Below are positions 1 to 11,328 of a stretch of DNA of 64,000 nucleotides, piece after piece (the first letter of the stretch is position 1; every line of letters begins with the position of its first letter). A model generated the notes under the pieces. That model saw only the letters and a list, made by a program, of their open reading frames with translations, was not told where the DNA came from and searched no databases. Both the position numbers and the translations under genes were made by a program. This stretch comes from Photobacterium sp. DA100 (GTDB lineage Bacteria > Pseudomonadota > Gammaproteobacteria > Enterobacterales > Vibrionaceae), in NCBI RefSeq assembly GCF_029223585.1, contig NZ_CP119423.1:248001-312000 (forward strand), written 5' to 3'.

Positions 1-46
1 CGCCTAAACCATACTCTAAGGACTCCCTTAGTAAGAGGATACTGCC

Positions 47-2143
47 GTGGCTCGTAAAACGCCTATCGAGCGCTACCGTAACATCGGTATTTGTGCTCAC
101 GTTGACGCCGGTAAAACAACAACTACCGAGCGTATCCTGTTCTATACAGGCTTATCTCACAAAATTGGTGAGGTTCACGACGGCGCAGCTACCATGGACT
201 GGATGGAGCAGGAGCAGGAGCGTGGTATCACAATCACATCTGCTGCCACTACAACCTTCTGGCGTGGTATGGAAGCTCAGTTCCCTGAGCACCGCGTAAA
301 CATCATCGATACCCCTGGACACGTTGACTTTACCATCGAGGTAGAGCGTTCATTGCGTGTACTTGATGGTGCGGTTGTTGTTTTCTGTGGTTCTTCAGGT
401 GTTGAGCCTCAGTCTGAAACCGTTTGGCGCCAGGCTGACAAGTACGAAGTACCGCGTATGGTTTTCGTAAACAAGATGGACCGTGCTGGTGCCGACTTCC
501 TTCGCGTCGTCGACCAGATCAAGAACCGTCTTGGTGCGAACCCAGTGCCTATTCAGCTGAATATCGGTGCTGAAGACGAATTCAAAGGCGTTGTTGACCT
601 TATCAAGATGAAGGCCATCAACTGGAATGAAGACGATCAGGGTATGTCATTTACCTATGAGGACATTCCGGCTGACATGGTTGAGCTTGCTGAGGAATGG
701 CGTCAGAACCTGGTTGAATCAGCCGCGGAAGCGTCTGAGGAGCTGATGGACAAGTACCTTGAAGAAGGTGAGCTGTCTGAAGCGGAAATCAAGGCCGGTC
801 TTCGCCAGCGTACGCTAGCGAACGAGATCGTGCTGGCAACCTGTGGTTCAGCATTCAAGAACAAAGGTGTTCAGGCTGTACTTGATGCAGTAATTGAATA
901 CCTGCCTTCGCCAACGGAAGTGAAAGCTATCCGCGGTGAAGACGAAGACGGTAACGAAGTTGAACGCCACTCAAGCGATGACGAACCATTCTCAGCGCTA
1001 GCGTTCAAAATCGCGACCGACCCATTCGTTGGTAGCTTGACCTTCATGCGCGTCTACTCTGGAGTTGTAAATTCAGGCGACACTGTCTACAACTCAGTAA
1101 AAGAAAAACGCGAGCGTTTCGGTCGTATCGTTCAGATGCACGCGAACAAACGTGAAGAAGTCAAGGAAGTCCGCGCGGGTGATATCGCGGCAGCGATTGG
1201 CCTGAAGAACGTCACCACCGGTGACACCCTATGTGACCAGGACCACAAAGTGATCCTAGAGCGCATGGAGTTCCCAGAGCCAGTCATTCAAATCGCTGTT
1301 GAGCCTCGCTCTCAGGCTGACCAAGAGAAAATGGGTATTGCGCTAGGTAAACTGGCTGCAGAAGATCCATCATTCCGCGTCGAAACCGACCAGGAATCTG
1401 GTCAGACTTTGATTTCAGGCATGGGTGAGCTTCACCTGGATATCATCGTTGACCGTATGAAGCGCGAATTCAGCGTTGAATGTAACGTTGGTAAACCGCA
1501 GGTGGCATACCGTGAAACTATCCGTGGCAAAACGGAAGTGGAAGGTAAGTTTGTCCGCCAGTCAGGTGGTCGCGGTCAGTATGGTCACGTATGGCTGAAA
1601 ATCGAACCATCGGAGCCTGATGAAGGTTTCGTGTTCGTGGATGAAATCGTTGGTGGTGTGGTACCGAAAGAGTACATTGGTGCTGTTGCTAAAGGTATCG
1701 AAGAGCAGATGAACAATGGTGTGCTGGCTGGCTATCCTGTACTGGATGTCAAGGCGACCCTGTTCGACGGTTCTTACCATGACGTTGACTCCAACGAAAT
1801 GGCATTTAAGATTGCCGGTTCTATGGCATTCAAGAAAGGTGCGCTAGAAGCGGATCCTGTTATTCTTGAGCCATTGATGAAGGTTGAAGTAACTACTCCG
1901 GAAGACTGGATGGGTGATGTTGTTGGTGACCTTAACCGTCGCCGCGGCATGATCGAAGGGATGGACGAAGGCCCAGCTGGCCTGAAGATTGTCCGTGCCA
2001 AAGTACCGCTTTCGGAAATGTTCGGTTACGCAACCGACTTGCGTTCTGCGACCCAGGGTCGTGCGTCATACTCGATGGAATTTAGCGAATACGCTGATGT
2101 TCCTAAGAATGTCTCCGACGCTATTATCGCCGAGCGCGGTTAA
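47..2143 (+). CDS. fusA: Elongation factor G (EF-G)
   Basis: The 698-residue translational GTPase drives ribosomal translocation and, with RRF, ribosome recycling. The GTPase motifs are visible in order: AHVDAGKTT (residues 17-25, G1), [10 protein letters not shown] (switch I), DTPGHVDF (G3) and NKMD (G4). EF-G domains II-V follow, including the GMGELHLDI segment. Length is close to the 704 residues of the E. coli protein. The start is GTG at 47, preceded by an AAGAGGA ribosome-binding site. In gamma-proteobacteria fusA follows rpsL-rpsG and precedes tuf; the upstream genes lie outside this window, and tuf follows after 109 bases, as expected for the str operon. Confidence 0.98.
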   Translation: MARKTPIERYRNIGICAHVDAGKTTTTERILFYTGLSHKIGEVHDGAATMDWMEQEQERGITITSAATTTFWRGMEAQFPEHRVNIIDTPGHVDFTIEVERSLRVLDGAVVVFCGSSGVEPQSETVWRQADKYEVPRMVFVNKMDRAGADFLRVVDQIKNRLGANPVPIQLNIGAEDEFKGVVDLIKMKAINWNEDDQGMSFTYEDIPADMVELAEEWRQNLVESAAEASEELMDKYLEEGELSEAEIKAGLRQRTLANEIVLATCGSAFKNKGVQAVLDAVIEYLPSPTEVKAIRGEDEDGNEVERHSSDDEPFSALAFKIATDPFVGSLTFMRVYSGVVNSGDTVYNSVKEKRERFGRIVQMHANKREEVKEVRAGDIAAAIGLKNVTTGDTLCDQDHKVILERMEFPEPVIQIAVEPRSQADQEKMGIALGKLAAEDPSFRVETDQESGQTLISGMGELHLDIIVDRMKREFSVECNVGKPQVAYRETIRGKTEVEGKFVRQSGGRGQYGHVWLKIEPSEPDEGFVFVDEIVGGVVPKEYIGAVAKGIEEQMNNGVLAGYPVLDVKATLFDGSYHDVDSNEMAFKIAGSMAFKKGALEADPVILEPLMKVEVTTPEDWMGDVVGDLNRRRGMIEGMDEGPAGLKIVRAKVPLSEMFGYATDLRSATQGRASYSMEFSEYADVPKNVSDAIIAERG

Positions 2144-2252
2144 TCGCAAGATCTATATTGCGCCGATGGCTGTTGGCGCATAAAATAGCAACTTCTGACG
2201 CGTCCCATAAAAATTTCGGTGGGGCGTATCATAACTAGGAAGGAACACGATC

Positions 2253-3437
2253 GTGTCTAAAGAAAAATTTGAACGTACGAAACCGCACGTTAACGTTGGT
2301 ACTATCGGCCACGTTGACCACGGTAAAACTACTCTAACTGCTGCTATCTGTACTACTCTAGCTAAAGTATACGGTGGTGAGGCTAAAGACTTCGCATCTA
2401 TCGATAACGCTCCAGAAGAGCGCGAGCGTGGTATCACAATCTCTACTTCTCACGTAGAGTACGATACTCCATCTCGTCACTACGCACACGTAGACTGCCC
2501 AGGACACGCCGATTACGTTAAAAACATGATCACTGGTGCTGCGCAGATGGACGGTGGTATCCTAGTTGTTGCTGCGACTGACGGCCCAATGCCTCAGACT
2601 CGTGAGCACATCCTACTAGGCCGTCAGGTTGGTATCCCTTACATCATCGTGTTCATGAACAAGTGTGACATGGTTGATGACGAAGAGCTTCTAGAGCTAG
2701 TTGAGATGGAAGTACGTGAACTTCTATCTGAGTACGACTTCCCAGGTGACGACTGCCCAGTAATCATGGGTTCTGCTCTTGGCGCACTAAACGGCGAGAA
2801 AGAGTGGGAAGACAAGATTGTTGAGCTAGCTGAAGCACTAGACAACTACATCCCAGAGCCAGAGCGTGCAATCGACAAGCCGTTCATCCTACCAATCGAA
2901 GATGTATTCTCAATCCAGGGCCGTGGTACTGTTGTAACTGGTCGTGTTGAGCAGGGTATCATCACTGTAGGTGACGAAGTAGCAATCATCGGTATCAAAG
3001 ACACTATCACAACTACTTGTACTGGTGTTGAGATGTTCCGTAAGCTTCTTGACGAAGGCCGTGCTGGTGAGAACGTTGGTGTTCTTCTACGTGGTACTAA
3101 GCGTGACGAAGTTGAGCGTGGTCAGGTTCTTGCTAAGCCAGGTTCTATCACTCCGCACACTACTTTCGAGTCAGAAGTATACGTTCTGTCTAAAGACGAA
3201 GGTGGCCGTCACACGCCATTCTTCAAAGGCTACCGTCCACAGTTCTACTTCCGTACAACTGACGTAACTGGTACTATCGAGCTACCAGAAGGCGTAGAAA
3301 TGGTTATGCCTGGTGACAACATCAAGATGGTTGTTACTCTAATCGCTCCTATCGCGATGGACGAAGGTCTACGCTTCGCTATCCGTGAAGGTGGCCGCAC
3401 AGTAGGTGCTGGTGTTGTTGCTAAGATCGTTGCTTAA
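2253..3437 (+). CDS. tuf: Elongation factor Tu
   Basis: The 394-residue GTPase delivers aminoacyl-tRNA to the ribosomal A site. GHVDHGKTT (residues 19-27), DCPGHADY and NKCD are the G1, G3 and G4 motifs; domains II and III follow at full length. The start is GTG at 2253 behind AGGAAGGA. Codon choice is extreme, with leucine mainly CTA or CTT and valine GTA or GTT, as in the S10 genes downstream. fusA uses a looser mix. The gene is the last of the str operon and ends just before a strong hairpin terminator. A second tuf copy elsewhere in the genome is usual in this group but cannot be seen here. Confidence 0.98.
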   Translation: MSKEKFERTKPHVNVGTIGHVDHGKTTLTAAICTTLAKVYGGEAKDFASIDNAPEERERGITISTSHVEYDTPSRHYAHVDCPGHADYVKNMITGAAQMDGGILVVAATDGPMPQTREHILLGRQVGIPYIIVFMNKCDMVDDEELLELVEMEVRELLSEYDFPGDDCPVIMGSALGALNGEKEWEDKIVELAEALDNYIPEPERAIDKPFILPIEDVFSIQGRGTVVTGRVEQGIITVGDEVAIIGIKDTITTTCTGVEMFRKLLDEGRAGENVGVLLRGTKRDEVERGQVLAKPGSITPHTTFESEVYVLSKDEGGRHTPFFKGYRPQFYFRTTDVTGTIELPEGVEMVMPGDNIKMVVTLIAPIAMDEGLRFAIREGGRTVGAGVVAKIVA

Positions 3438-3462
3438 TTTGCAATAGTCTAACGACACTAAG

Positions 3463-3489
3463 AAAAGGGAAGCTTCGGCTTCCCTTTTT
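3463..3489 (+). terminator. Intrinsic terminator after tuf
   Basis: An 11-bp perfect stem (AAAAGGGAAGC / GCTTCCCTTTT) closes a TTCG tetraloop and runs into a T tract, 25 bases after the tuf stop. It ends the str operon. Confidence 0.95.
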
Positions 3490-3602
3490 GCTATCTGGCT
3501 TATTGGTCTGCATTTTTAGTCATGTTTGTCTTTATATTTGTAAATCGCATAAACCCTAATTTTCTATTGCCAAACGATCTATTGAAGTCGTGGGTCACAA
3601 CT

Positions 3603-3621
3603 AGTAATGCAAACAATTCTC
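3603..3621 (+). promoter_or_regulatory. Candidate Fur box upstream of bfd-bfr
   Basis: AGTAATGCAAACAATTCTC matches the 19-bp Fur consensus at 12 positions, counted by eye, and lies about 40 bases before bfd. Iron-dependent repression of bfd is known in E. coli. The site overlaps the likely promoter: a TATATT hexamer lies at 3625-3630, though no convincing -35 is visible. The match is partial, so this is a prediction only. Confidence 0.4.
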
Positions 3622-3659
3622 GTTTATATTCTTTCCGTCAACATTAGGATGGAATGAAT

Positions 3660-3848
3660 ATGTACGTTTGCCTCTGCCACGGTATTTCCGACAAGAAGAT
3701 CATGAAACTTGCTGACCAGCATGGCATCAGTGATGTCCGCGGTATTCGCCAGTTCACCCCGTTGGGTTCGCAGTGCGGCAAATGCATTCGCCAGGCCAAA
3801 GAAGTCATCGAGCAGGCGACGGTCACTCGGTACAAGAAAGCCAGCTAA
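3660..3848 (+). CDS. bfd: Bacterioferritin-associated ferredoxin
   Basis: A small [2Fe-2S] protein that donates electrons to bacterioferritin to release stored iron. The start [13 protein letters not shown] is typical of Bfd. The cluster ligands are the C-x-C pair near the N terminus and a C-x2-C pair (QCGKC) about 33 residues later. I chose ATG 3660 (62 residues) because the family begins MYVCLC and the AGGATGGA site spaces better to it; ATG 3654 would add Met-Asn. bfr follows after 82 bases, the usual pairing. Confidence 0.95.
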   Translation: MYVCLCHGISDKKIMKLADQHGISDVRGIRQFTPLGSQCGKCIRQAKEVIEQATVTRYKKAS

Positions 3849-3930
3849 AACACCGCTTTCCACGCTGTCTCTTTTGACACGCTTCCGATCGGTTCTATGC
3901 TTATGGGAACTGACAGAGGAGTGTTTTGTA

Positions 3931-4410
3931 ATGAAAGCCGATCCGAAAATCATCCAGCACCTCAACAAAGTCCTCGGCAACGAGTTGGTTGCCATTAACC
4001 AGTATTTCCTCCATGCCAGAATGTACAAAGACTGGGGCCTTAAGCATCTTGCCGACAAGGAATATCACGAGTCCATCGACGAGATGAACCATGCGGATCA
4101 TCTGATTGAGCGCATCCTGTTTTTGGAAGGGCTGCCGAACCTGCAGGATCTTGGCAAGCTCAATATCGGTGAAGATACCCAGGAAATGCTTGAGTGTGAC
4201 CTGGCGTTGGAGATGGCCGCGATTCCGGACCTGAGAGATGCGATTGCTTATGCTGAAGAAGTAAGGGACTACGTGTCGCGGGATCTATTCCAGGACATCC
4301 TCGAAGACGAAGAGGAGCATGTCGACTGGCTCGAAACCCAGCTTGGGCTGATCGAGAAGATGGGGATCGCCAACTATAACCAGGCCCAGATTGTCGATGA
4401 AGATGATTAG
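3931..4410 (+). CDS. bfr: Bacterioferritin
   Basis: A 159-residue haem-containing iron-storage protein that forms a 24-mer shell and oxidises Fe(II) at a di-iron site. All ferroxidase ligands are at the canonical positions: E18, E51, H54, E94, E127 and H130. Met52, the axial haem ligand between paired subunits, is present. The open frame extends upstream, but the real start is ATG 3931: it follows an AGAGGAG site and gives [13 protein letters not shown], the family N terminus. It lies downstream of bfd, probably in one transcript, and a hairpin terminator follows. Confidence 0.97.
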   Translation: MKADPKIIQHLNKVLGNELVAINQYFLHARMYKDWGLKHLADKEYHESIDEMNHADHLIERILFLEGLPNLQDLGKLNIGEDTQEMLECDLALEMAAIPDLRDAIAYAEEVRDYVSRDLFQDILEDEEEHVDWLETQLGLIEKMGIANYNQAQIVDEDD

Positions 4411-4474
4411 GGTCGGGGGGCAGAGACTCCTGGCTCCTGAGTAGAGCGAGATCTACCTCTATGGTAAAGCATGT

Positions 4475-4498
4475 AAACCCACATCAGTGTGGGTTTTT
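4475..4498 (+). terminator. Intrinsic terminator after bfr
   Basis: A 9-bp stem AAACCCACA / TGTGGGTTT with a TCAG loop followed by T residues, 64 bases after the bfr stop. Confidence 0.85.
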
Positions 4499-4500
4499 GG

Positions 4501-4660
4501 GTTCTAGGAATAATACTGCACAAGGCCCTAGGAAAAGCGGGTTCTGGTTCCTAGGAAAAGATTAAGAGCTAAAGAGTTTGAAGCAGCGCTATGGTATTTG
4601 AGTCTTTTGCAGAACCCAACCCAGAAGCCAGCCCCCAAACTGCAAGAACCAGGAACTTAC
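4501..4660. repeat. Intergenic cluster of TCCTAGGAA-type short repeats
   Basis: Between the bfr terminator and the S10 promoter there is no gene. The stretch holds three copies of a (C/T)CTAGGAA motif (near 4503, 4527 and 4550), two of them extended to CCTAGGAAAAG, spaced about 23 bases. A reverse-oriented relative, AAGAACCAGGAACT, lies at 4642-4655. The layout resembles the short GGTTCCTAG-type palindromic repeats scattered in intergenic regions of Vibrio and Photobacterium; that comparison is from memory. Confidence 0.45.
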
Positions 4661-4689
4661 TTCCTTCTTGATTAATTTTCCGGCAGGGC

Positions 4690-4717
4690 TTGCGTTCGAA
4701 ACTGTGATCTGTATAAT
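4690..4717 (+). promoter_or_regulatory. Probable S10 operon promoter
   Basis: TTGCGT (4690-4695) and a perfect TATAAT (4712-4717) are 16 bp apart, giving a start near 4724 and a leader of about 235 nt before rpsJ. Confidence 0.65.
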
Positions 4718-4723
4718 GCCCTC

Positions 4724-5270
<547 letters not shown>

Positions 5271-5284
5271 GGGGAGATAAGAGA

Positions 5285-5914
5285 ATGATTGGTCTAATCG
5301 GTCGTAAAGTGGGCATGACCCGCGTATTTACCGAAGATGGCGTTTCTATCCCAGTAACTGTGGTTGAAGTTGAAGCTAACCGCGTTTCTCAGGTTAAATC
5401 TGTAGAAACTGACGGCTACAACGCAATCCAGGTAACTACTGGTTCAAAGAAAGCTAACCGTGTTTCTAAGCCAGAAGCTGGCCACTTTGCGAAAGCAGGT
5501 GTTGAAGCGGGTCGCGGTCTTTGGGAATTCCGTCTAGAGAACAACGAAGAGTTCGCTGTTGGCGCTGAGCTAACTGTTGAGCTGTTCAACGAAATTAAAA
5601 AAGTAGACGTTACTGGTACATCTAAGGGTAAAGGCTTCCAGGGTGCTGTTAAGCGCTGGAACTTCCGTACTCAAGATATGACTCACGGTAACTCCTTGTC
5701 TCACCGTGCTCCTGGTTCTATCGGTCAGTGTCAGACTCCAGGTCGCGTATTTAAAGGCAAGAAAATGGCTGGTCACATGGGTGCTGAGCGTGTAACGACT
5801 CAGAACCTAGAGATCGTACGTGTTGACGCTGAGCGCAATCTGCTTCTTATCAAAGGTGCAGTACCAGGTGCTACAGGTGGCAACGTGATCGTTAAACCAG
5901 CTGTTAAAGCGTAA
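5285..5914 (+). CDS. rplC: 50S ribosomal protein L3 (uL3)
   Basis: 209 residues, the same length as E. coli L3. It is an early 50S assembly protein whose central extension reaches the peptidyl transferase centre. The conserved loop [17 protein letters not shown] contains the glutamine region methylated by PrmB in E. coli. The start follows GGGGAGATAAGAGA, 14 bases after rpsJ. Confidence 0.98.
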   Translation: MIGLIGRKVGMTRVFTEDGVSIPVTVVEVEANRVSQVKSVETDGYNAIQVTTGSKKANRVSKPEAGHFAKAGVEAGRGLWEFRLENNEEFAVGAELTVELFNEIKKVDVTGTSKGKGFQGAVKRWNFRTQDMTHGNSLSHRAPGSIGQCQTPGRVFKGKKMAGHMGAERVTTQNLEIVRVDAERNLLLIKGAVPGATGGNVIVKPAVKA

Positions 5915-5930
5915 CGTCGAGGAGTTAGTA

Positions 5931-6533
5931 ATGGAATTGGTAGTCAAAGGCGCTGATGCGCTAACTGTCTCCGAAACTACTTTTGGGCGTGACTTCAATG
6001 AAGCGCTTGTACACCAGGTAGTTGTTGCTTACGCAGCAGGTGCTCGTCAGGGTACACGTGCTCAGAAGACTCGTTCTGACGTTTCTGGTGGTGGTGCTAA
6101 ACCATGGCGCCAGAAAGGTACAGGCCGCGCTCGTGCAGGTACAATCCGTAGCCCACTATGGCGTACCGGTGGTGTAACTTTCGCTGCTCGTCCACAGGAC
6201 CACAGCCAGAAAGTTAACAAGAAAATGTACCGTGGTGCTATGAAGAGCATTCTTTCTGAGCTAGTTCGTCAAGAGCGTCTAATCGTTGTTGATAACTTCT
6301 CTGTAGAAGCACCAAAAACTAAAGCGCTAGTAGCTAAGCTTAAAGAGCTTGAGCTGACTGATGCGCTGATCGTAACTGGCGAACTAGATGAGAATCTATT
6401 CCTAGCTGCACGTAACCTATACAAAGTAGACGTACGTGATGCTAAGGCAATCGACCCAGTTAGCTTGATCGCTTTCGATAAAGTTGTGATGACTGCTGAA
6501 GCAGTTAAAGCAGTTGAGGAGATGCTAGCATGA
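5931..6533 (+). CDS. rplD: 50S ribosomal protein L4 (uL4)
   Basis: 200 residues (E. coli 201). It lines the exit tunnel through its basic internal loop ([18 protein letters not shown]) and is the autogenous repressor of the S10 operon in enterics and vibrios. Its stop overlaps the rplW start in an ATGA arrangement, implying translational coupling. Confidence 0.98.
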   Translation: MELVVKGADALTVSETTFGRDFNEALVHQVVVAYAAGARQGTRAQKTRSDVSGGGAKPWRQKGTGRARAGTIRSPLWRTGGVTFAARPQDHSQKVNKKMYRGAMKSILSELVRQERLIVVDNFSVEAPKTKALVAKLKELELTDALIVTGELDENLFLAARNLYKVDVRDAKAIDPVSLIAFDKVVMTAEAVKAVEEMLA

Positions 6534-6832
6534 TCACTGAAGAGCGTATTCTAAAAGTTCTACGTGCTCCGCACATCTCTGAAAAAGCAACTATGGCTGC
6601 TGAAAACGGTAACACTATCGTATTCAAAGTAGCTAAAGATGCGACTAAGAAAGAGATCAAAGCAGCAGTTGAGAAACTGTTCGAGGTTGAAGTTAAGTCT
6701 GTAAATACTCTTATCACTAAGGGTAAGACCAAGCGTCAAGGTATGCGTCAAGGCCGTCGTTCAGACGTTAAGAAAGCCTACGTTATCCTGAAAGAAGGTC
6801 AAGACATCGACTTCGCTGGTAGTGCAGAGTAA
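6530..6832 (+). CDS. rplW: 50S ribosomal protein L23 (uL23)
   Basis: 100 residues, the E. coli length. It sits at the tunnel exit, where trigger factor and SRP dock. The start codon overlaps the rplD stop by four bases. Confidence 0.98.
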   Translation: MITEERILKVLRAPHISEKATMAAENGNTIVFKVAKDATKKEIKAAVEKLFEVEVKSVNTLITKGKTKRQGMRQGRRSDVKKAYVILKEGQDIDFAGSAE

Positions 6833-6850
6833 GGCTAGGAGCAAAGAAGA

Positions 6851-7675
6851 ATGGCTATTGTAAAATGTAAGCCGACTTCCCCAGGTCGTCGCCACGTAGT
6901 TAAAGTGGTTAACTCTGACCTGCATAAGGGTAAGCCGTACGCACCACTAACTGAGAAAAAATCTAAGTCAGGTGGTCGTAACAACAACGGTCGTATCACA
7001 GTACGTCACATCGGTGGTGGTAACAAGAATGCTTACCGTATCATCGATTTCAAACGTACTAAAGATGGTATCCCAGCGAAAGTTGAGCGTCTTGAATACG
7101 ATCCAAACCGTAGCGCAAACATTGCTCTAGTTCTGTACGCAGACGGTGAGCGCCGCTACATCATCGCACCTAAAGGTCTTCAGGCTGGTGACACTATCCA
7201 GTCTGGCGCAGATGCTGCTATCAAAGTTGGTAACACTCTACCAATGCGCAACATCCCAGTAGGTTCAACAGTACACTGTGTTGAGCTTAAGCCTGGTAAA
7301 GGTGCTCAGCTGGCTCGTTCAGCTGGTGCATACGCTCAGATCGTTGCACGTGCAGGCACTTACGTGACTCTACGTCTACGTTCTGGTGAGATGCGTAAAG
7401 TTCTTGCTGAAGGTCGTGCGACTCTAGGTGAAGTTGGTAACGCAGAACACATGCTACGTGAGCTAGGTAAAGCTGGTGCTTCACGCTGGCGCGGTGTTCG
7501 CCCAACTGTACGTGGTGTTGTAATGAACCCAGTAGACCACCCACACGGTGGTGGTGAAGGCCGTACTTCTGGTGGTCGTCACCCAGTTACACCTTGGGGT
7601 GTTCCTACTAAGGGTTACAAGACTCGTAAGAACAAGCGTACCGACAAGTACATCGTACGTCGTCGTAACAAGTAA
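6851..7675 (+). CDS. rplB: 50S ribosomal protein L2 (uL2)
   Basis: 274 residues (E. coli 273). It binds 23S domains II and IV and is needed for subunit association and peptidyl transfer. The highly conserved [13 protein letters not shown] motif, with the histidine implicated near the catalytic centre, is intact. A GGAGCAAAGA ribosome-binding site precedes ATG 6851. Confidence 0.98.
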   Translation: MAIVKCKPTSPGRRHVVKVVNSDLHKGKPYAPLTEKKSKSGGRNNNGRITVRHIGGGNKNAYRIIDFKRTKDGIPAKVERLEYDPNRSANIALVLYADGERRYIIAPKGLQAGDTIQSGADAAIKVGNTLPMRNIPVGSTVHCVELKPGKGAQLARSAGAYAQIVARAGTYVTLRLRSGEMRKVLAEGRATLGEVGNAEHMLRELGKAGASRWRGVRPTVRGVVMNPVDHPHGGGEGRTSGGRHPVTPWGVPTKGYKTRKNKRTDKYIVRRRNK

Positions 7676-7692
7676 TTTATATCAGAGGATAA

Positions 7693-7974
<282 letters not shown>

Positions 7975-7988
7975 GAGGAGTATAGGTA

Positions 7989-8321
7989 ATGGAAGCTATC
8001 GCTAAACATCGCTTTGCTCGCATCTCACCGCAGAAAGCTCGTTTGGTTGCAGATCAACTGCGCGGTAAGCCAGTTGCTCAAGCTCTAGAAATTCTACAGT
8101 TCAGCAACAAAAAAGCTGCTGATCTAATCAAGAAAGTTCTAGAGTCAGCTATCGCTAACGCAGAACACAACGAAGGCGCAGATATTGATGATCTATCAGT
8201 AGCTAAAATCTTCGTTGACGAAGGTCCTACCATGAAGCGTATTATGCCTCGTGCTAAAGGCCGTGCCGATCGCATCTTGAAGCGTTCTAGCCACATCACT
8301 GTTGTTGTAGCAGACCGCTAA
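7989..8321 (+). CDS. rplV: 50S ribosomal protein L22 (uL22)
   Basis: 110 residues, as in E. coli. Its beta-hairpin ([17 protein letters not shown]) forms part of the exit-tunnel constriction near the macrolide site. The start follows AGAGGAGTATAGGTA. Confidence 0.98.
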   Translation: MEAIAKHRFARISPQKARLVADQLRGKPVAQALEILQFSNKKAADLIKKVLESAIANAEHNEGADIDDLSVAKIFVDEGPTMKRIMPRAKGRADRILKRSSHITVVVADR

Positions 8322-8340
8322 GAGACTAGGAGAGAAAGCA

Positions 8341-9030
8341 ATGGGTCAAAAAGTACATCCTAATGGTATTCGTCTTGGCATCGTTAAGCCATGGAATACC
8401 ACTTGGTTTGCTAACAGCCAAGAGTTCGCTGACAACCTAGACGGCGACTTCAAGGTACGTCAGTTCCTTACTAAGGAACTTTCAAAAGCGTCTCTATCAC
8501 GCATCGTTATCGAGCGTCCTGCTAAGAGCATCCGTGTGACTATCCACACTGCTCGTCCAGGCGTTGTTATCGGTAAGAAAGGTGAAGACGTAGAAAAACT
8601 ACGCGCTCGCGTTGCTAAGATCGCTGGTGTTCCAGCTCAGATCAACATCGCTGAAGTACGTAAGCCTGAGCTAGACGGTCAGCTAGTTGCAGACAGCATC
8701 TCGTCTCAGCTAGAGCGTCGTGTTATGTTCCGTCGCGCTATGAAGCGTGCAGTTCAGAACGCTATGCGTCTTGGCGCTAAAGGTATCAAGGTAGAAGTAA
8801 GCGGTCGTCTAGGCGGCGCTGAAATCGCACGTTCTGAGTGGTACCGTGAAGGTCGTGTACCTCTACACACTCTACGTGCTGACATTGATTACGCAACTTC
8901 TTCGGCTCACACCCAGTACGGTGTAATTGGCGTTAAAGTTTGGATCTTCAAAGGTGAAGTTCTAGGCGGCATGCCAGTAGAAGAGCCAAAGGCTGACAAG
9001 CCTAAGAAGCAGCGCAAAGGCCGTAAATAA
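8341..9030 (+). CDS. rpsC: 30S ribosomal protein S3 (uS3)
   Basis: 229 residues (E. coli 233, the difference being at the C-terminal tail). It forms part of the mRNA entry tunnel and helicase with S4 and S5. The KH-domain signature [15 protein letters not shown] is present. The tail is Lys-rich ([10 protein letters not shown]). Confidence 0.98.
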   Translation: MGQKVHPNGIRLGIVKPWNTTWFANSQEFADNLDGDFKVRQFLTKELSKASLSRIVIERPAKSIRVTIHTARPGVVIGKKGEDVEKLRARVAKIAGVPAQINIAEVRKPELDGQLVADSISSQLERRVMFRRAMKRAVQNAMRLGAKGIKVEVSGRLGGAEIARSEWYREGRVPLHTLRADIDYATSSAHTQYGVIGVKVWIFKGEVLGGMPVEEPKADKPKKQRKGRK

Positions 9031-9041
9031 GGAGTTTATTG

Positions 9042-9452
9042 ATGCTGCAACCTAAACGCACTAAATTCCGCAAGACCCACAAGGGTCGTAACCGCGGTCT
9101 AGCGAACGGTACTGACGTAAGCTTCGGTACATTTGGTCTTAAAGCAGTTGGCCGTGGCCGTATTACTGCTCGCCAGATCGAAGCAGCTCGTCGTGCGATG
9201 ACTCGTCACATCAAACGTCAGGGCCAAATCTGGATTCGTATCTTCCCAGACAAACCAATTACATCTAAGCCTCTTGAAGTTCGTCAAGGTAAAGGTAAAG
9301 GTAACGTTGAATACTGGGTAGCTCAAATCCAACCTGGTAAAGTTCTGTACGAGATGGATGGTGTTCCTGAAGCGCTAGCACGTGAAGCATTCAACCTTGC
9401 TGCACGTAAGCTACCAATCAAGACAACATTCGTAACTAAGGCGGTGATGTGA
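9042..9452 (+). CDS. rplP: 50S ribosomal protein L16 (uL16)
   Basis: 136 residues, the E. coli length, beginning [23 protein letters not shown] three bases upstream is in frame, but ATG 9042 fits the family and the GGAG site at 9031-9034. It acts at the A-site tRNA elbow of the 50S. Its TGA stop shares one base with the rpmC start. Confidence 0.97.
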   Translation: MLQPKRTKFRKTHKGRNRGLANGTDVSFGTFGLKAVGRGRITARQIEAARRAMTRHIKRQGQIWIRIFPDKPITSKPLEVRQGKGKGNVEYWVAQIQPGKVLYEMDGVPEALAREAFNLAARKLPIKTTFVTKAVM

Positions 9453-9643
9453 TGAACGCACAAGATCTGCGCGCTAAAAGCGTTGAAGAACTGAATGCTG
9501 AGCTTGTGAACCTACTGCGCGAGCAGTTCAACCTGCGCATGCAGGCTGCAACTGGTCAGCTACAGCAGACTCACACTCTAAAAGCAGTACGTCGCGATAT
9601 CGCACGTGTTAAAACCGTTCTGACAGAGAAGGCTGGCGCATAA
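9452..9643 (+). CDS. rpmC: 50S ribosomal protein L29 (uL29)
   Basis: 63 residues beginning [15 protein letters not shown]. The ATG overlaps the rplP stop (TGATG), and this start gives the E. coli length; the in-frame GTG three bases earlier is less likely. It is a tunnel-exit protein of two helices. Its TAA shares a base with the rpsQ start. Confidence 0.97.
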   Translation: MNAQDLRAKSVEELNAELVNLLREQFNLRMQAATGQLQQTHTLKAVRRDIARVKTVLTEKAGA

Positions 9644-9897
9644 TGAGCGATAAAATTCGTACTCAGCTTGGTCGCGTAATCAGCGACAAGATGGACAAGT
9701 CTATCGTTGTTGCTATCGAGCGTAAGGTGAAACACCCAATCTACGGTAAGTACATCACTCGCACGACTAAGCTTCACGCACACGACGAGAACAACGAGTG
9801 TGGCCTAGGCGACACTGTTGAGATTCGTGAGTGCCGTCCACTGTCTAAGACTAAGTCTTGGACTCTGGTACGCGTAGTAGAAAAAGCTCGCATCTAA
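9643..9897 (+). CDS. rpsQ: 30S ribosomal protein S17 (uS17)
   Basis: 84 residues, as in E. coli; an OB-fold protein that binds 16S helix 11 early in assembly. Last gene of the S10 operon: it overlaps rpmC by one base, and a hairpin with a T tract follows. Confidence 0.98.
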   Translation: MSDKIRTQLGRVISDKMDKSIVVAIERKVKHPIYGKYITRTTKLHAHDENNECGLGDTVEIRECRPLSKTKSWTLVRVVEKARI

Positions 9898-9923
9898 GCG
9901 AACTTAACTACGATATAACAGAG

Positions 9924-9957
9924 CGGCCCCGAAAATATTTTGGGGCCGTTCATTTTT
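9924..9957 (+). terminator. Terminator between S10 and spc operons
   Basis: CGGCCCC (9924-9930) pairs with GGGGCCG (9942-9948) around a self-complementary AAAATATTTT core, followed by TTCATTTTTT. It separates rpsQ from the next operon. Confidence 0.8.
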
Positions 9958-9990
9958 TGTCTACCCAACGGTCGAAAAGAGTGTTATCAT
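9957..9990 (+). promoter_or_regulatory. Possible spc operon promoter
   Basis: TATCAT (9985-9990) is a fair -10 hexamer about 70 bases before rplN. No good -35 lies at 16-18 bp; the nearest, TTGTCT at 9957, is too far. A promoter here is expected because the S10 transcript terminates just upstream. Confidence 0.35.
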
Positions 9991-10061
9991 TCGCCGCCTT
10001 TGAAGAAAAGGCAAATCGACCCGTGATGGGTCTAGATGTTTAAAATTAGCGGAGCACTAAC

Positions 10062-10433
10062 ATGATCCAAATGCAAAGTATGCTTGACGCAGCGGATAAC
10101 TCCGGCGCTCGTAGCGTAATGTGTATTAAGGTTCTGGGTGGTTCACACCGTCGCTATGCACATATCGGTGATGTCATCAAGGTTACTGTTAAGGAAGCGA
10201 TTCCTCGCGGTAAAGTTAAGAAAGGTGACGTTCTGAAAGCGGTGGTTGTGCGCACTCGTAAAGGCGTACGTCGTCCAGACGGCTCTGTCATTCGCTTTGA
10301 CCGTAACGCTTGCGTATTGTTGAACGACAACACTGAGCAACCAATCGGTACTCGTATCTTCGGCCCTGTGACTCGTGAGCTTCGTGGCGATAAGTTCATG
10401 AAGATCGTTTCACTAGCGCCTGAAGTACTGTAA
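10062..10433 (+). CDS. rplN: 50S ribosomal protein L14 (uL14)
   Basis: 123 residues, identical in length to E. coli, starting [17 protein letters not shown]. It lies at the subunit interface and is the docking site of the silencing factor RsfS. First gene of the spc operon. Confidence 0.98.
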
Positions 10434-10445
10434 GGAGCGACTAAA

Positions 10446-10757
10446 ATGGCAGCTAAAATCCGTCGTAACGACGAAGTTATCGTTCTTACTGGTAAAGACA
10501 AAGGTAAGAAAGGTAAAGTAACTAAGGTTCTAGCAACCGGTAAAGTAATCGTTGAAGGTATCAACCTTGTTAAGAAGCACCAGAAGCCAGTACCGGCTAT
10601 GGGCATCCAAGGTGGCATCGTTGAAAAAGAAGCTGCAATCGACGCTTCTAACGTTGCAATCGTTAACGGTGAAGGTAAAGCGGACCGTGTAGGCTTCCGA
10701 TTTGAAGACGGCAAAAAAGTTCGTTTCTTCAAGTCGACTGGCGAAACTATCAAGTAA
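10446..10757 (+). CDS. rplX: 50S ribosomal protein L24 (uL24)
   Basis: 103 residues (E. coli 104). It is a 50S assembly initiator at the tunnel exit, with a KOW-type motif near the N terminus ([16 protein letters not shown]). It lies 12 bases after rplN. Confidence 0.98.
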   Translation: MAAKIRRNDEVIVLTGKDKGKKGKVTKVLATGKVIVEGINLVKKHQKPVPAMGIQGGIVEKEAAIDASNVAIVNGEGKADRVGFRFEDGKKVRFFKSTGETIK

Positions 10758-10763
10758 TTTTTG

Positions 10764-10800
10764 GAGTAGTACTATGGCGAAACTGCATGATTACTACAAA
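10764..10800 (+). promoter_or_regulatory. Probable S8 repressor site at the rplE start
   Basis: GTAGTA (10766-10771) pairs with TACTAC (10792-10797), enclosing the rplE start codon. The first bases of rplE appear almost identical to E. coli from memory, beyond what the protein needs. In E. coli, S8 binds here to repress the spc operon. Inference from position and nucleotide conservation. Confidence 0.55.
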
Positions 10801-11313
10801 GAGACTATTGTAAAAGAGCTTGCTGACAAGTTCGAATACAAGAGCATCATGCAAGTCCCAAGGATCGAAAAAATCACACTTAACATGGGTGTGGGTGACG
10901 CGATCAACGACAAGAAGCTTCTAGAGAATGCTGCTGCTGACATGACTGCAATCGCAGGTCAGAAGCCGCTAATCACTAAAGCTCGTAAGTCTGTTGCTGG
11001 CTTTAAGATCCGTGAGGGCTACCCTATTGGCTGTAAAGTGACTCTACGTGGCGAACGTATGTGGGACTTTTTCGAGCGTCTAATCTCAATTGCTGTACCT
11101 CGTATTCGCGATTTCCGTGGTCTAAACCCGAAATCATTCGATGGTCGTGGTAACTACAGCATGGGCGTTCGTGAGCAGATTATCTTCCCAGAAATCGATT
11201 ACGATAAAGTAGATCGTGTACGTGGTCTTGACATCACTATCACTACTACTGCGAATTCTGACGAAGAAGCTCGTGCTCTGCTGTCTGCTTTTAACTTCCC
11301 ATTCCGTAAGTAA
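10774..11313 (+). CDS. rplE: 50S ribosomal protein L5 (uL5)
   Basis: 179 residues, exactly the E. coli length, when started at ATG 10774 ([16 protein letters not shown]) behind TTGGAG. An upstream in-frame ATG overlaps rplX and is rejected. It binds 5S rRNA in the central protuberance and contacts P-site tRNA. Confidence 0.98.
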   Translation: MAKLHDYYKETIVKELADKFEYKSIMQVPRIEKITLNMGVGDAINDKKLLENAAADMTAIAGQKPLITKARKSVAGFKIREGYPIGCKVTLRGERMWDFFERLISIAVPRIRDFRGLNPKSFDGRGNYSMGVREQIIFPEIDYDKVDRVRGLDITITTTANSDEEARALLSAFNFPFRK

Positions 11314-11328
11314 AAGTAAGGGTTACTA

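Noticed and set aside
3624..4058. A 144-codon minus-strand frame over bfd-bfr
   Set aside because: It mirrors two well-supported genes and has no ribosome-binding site.
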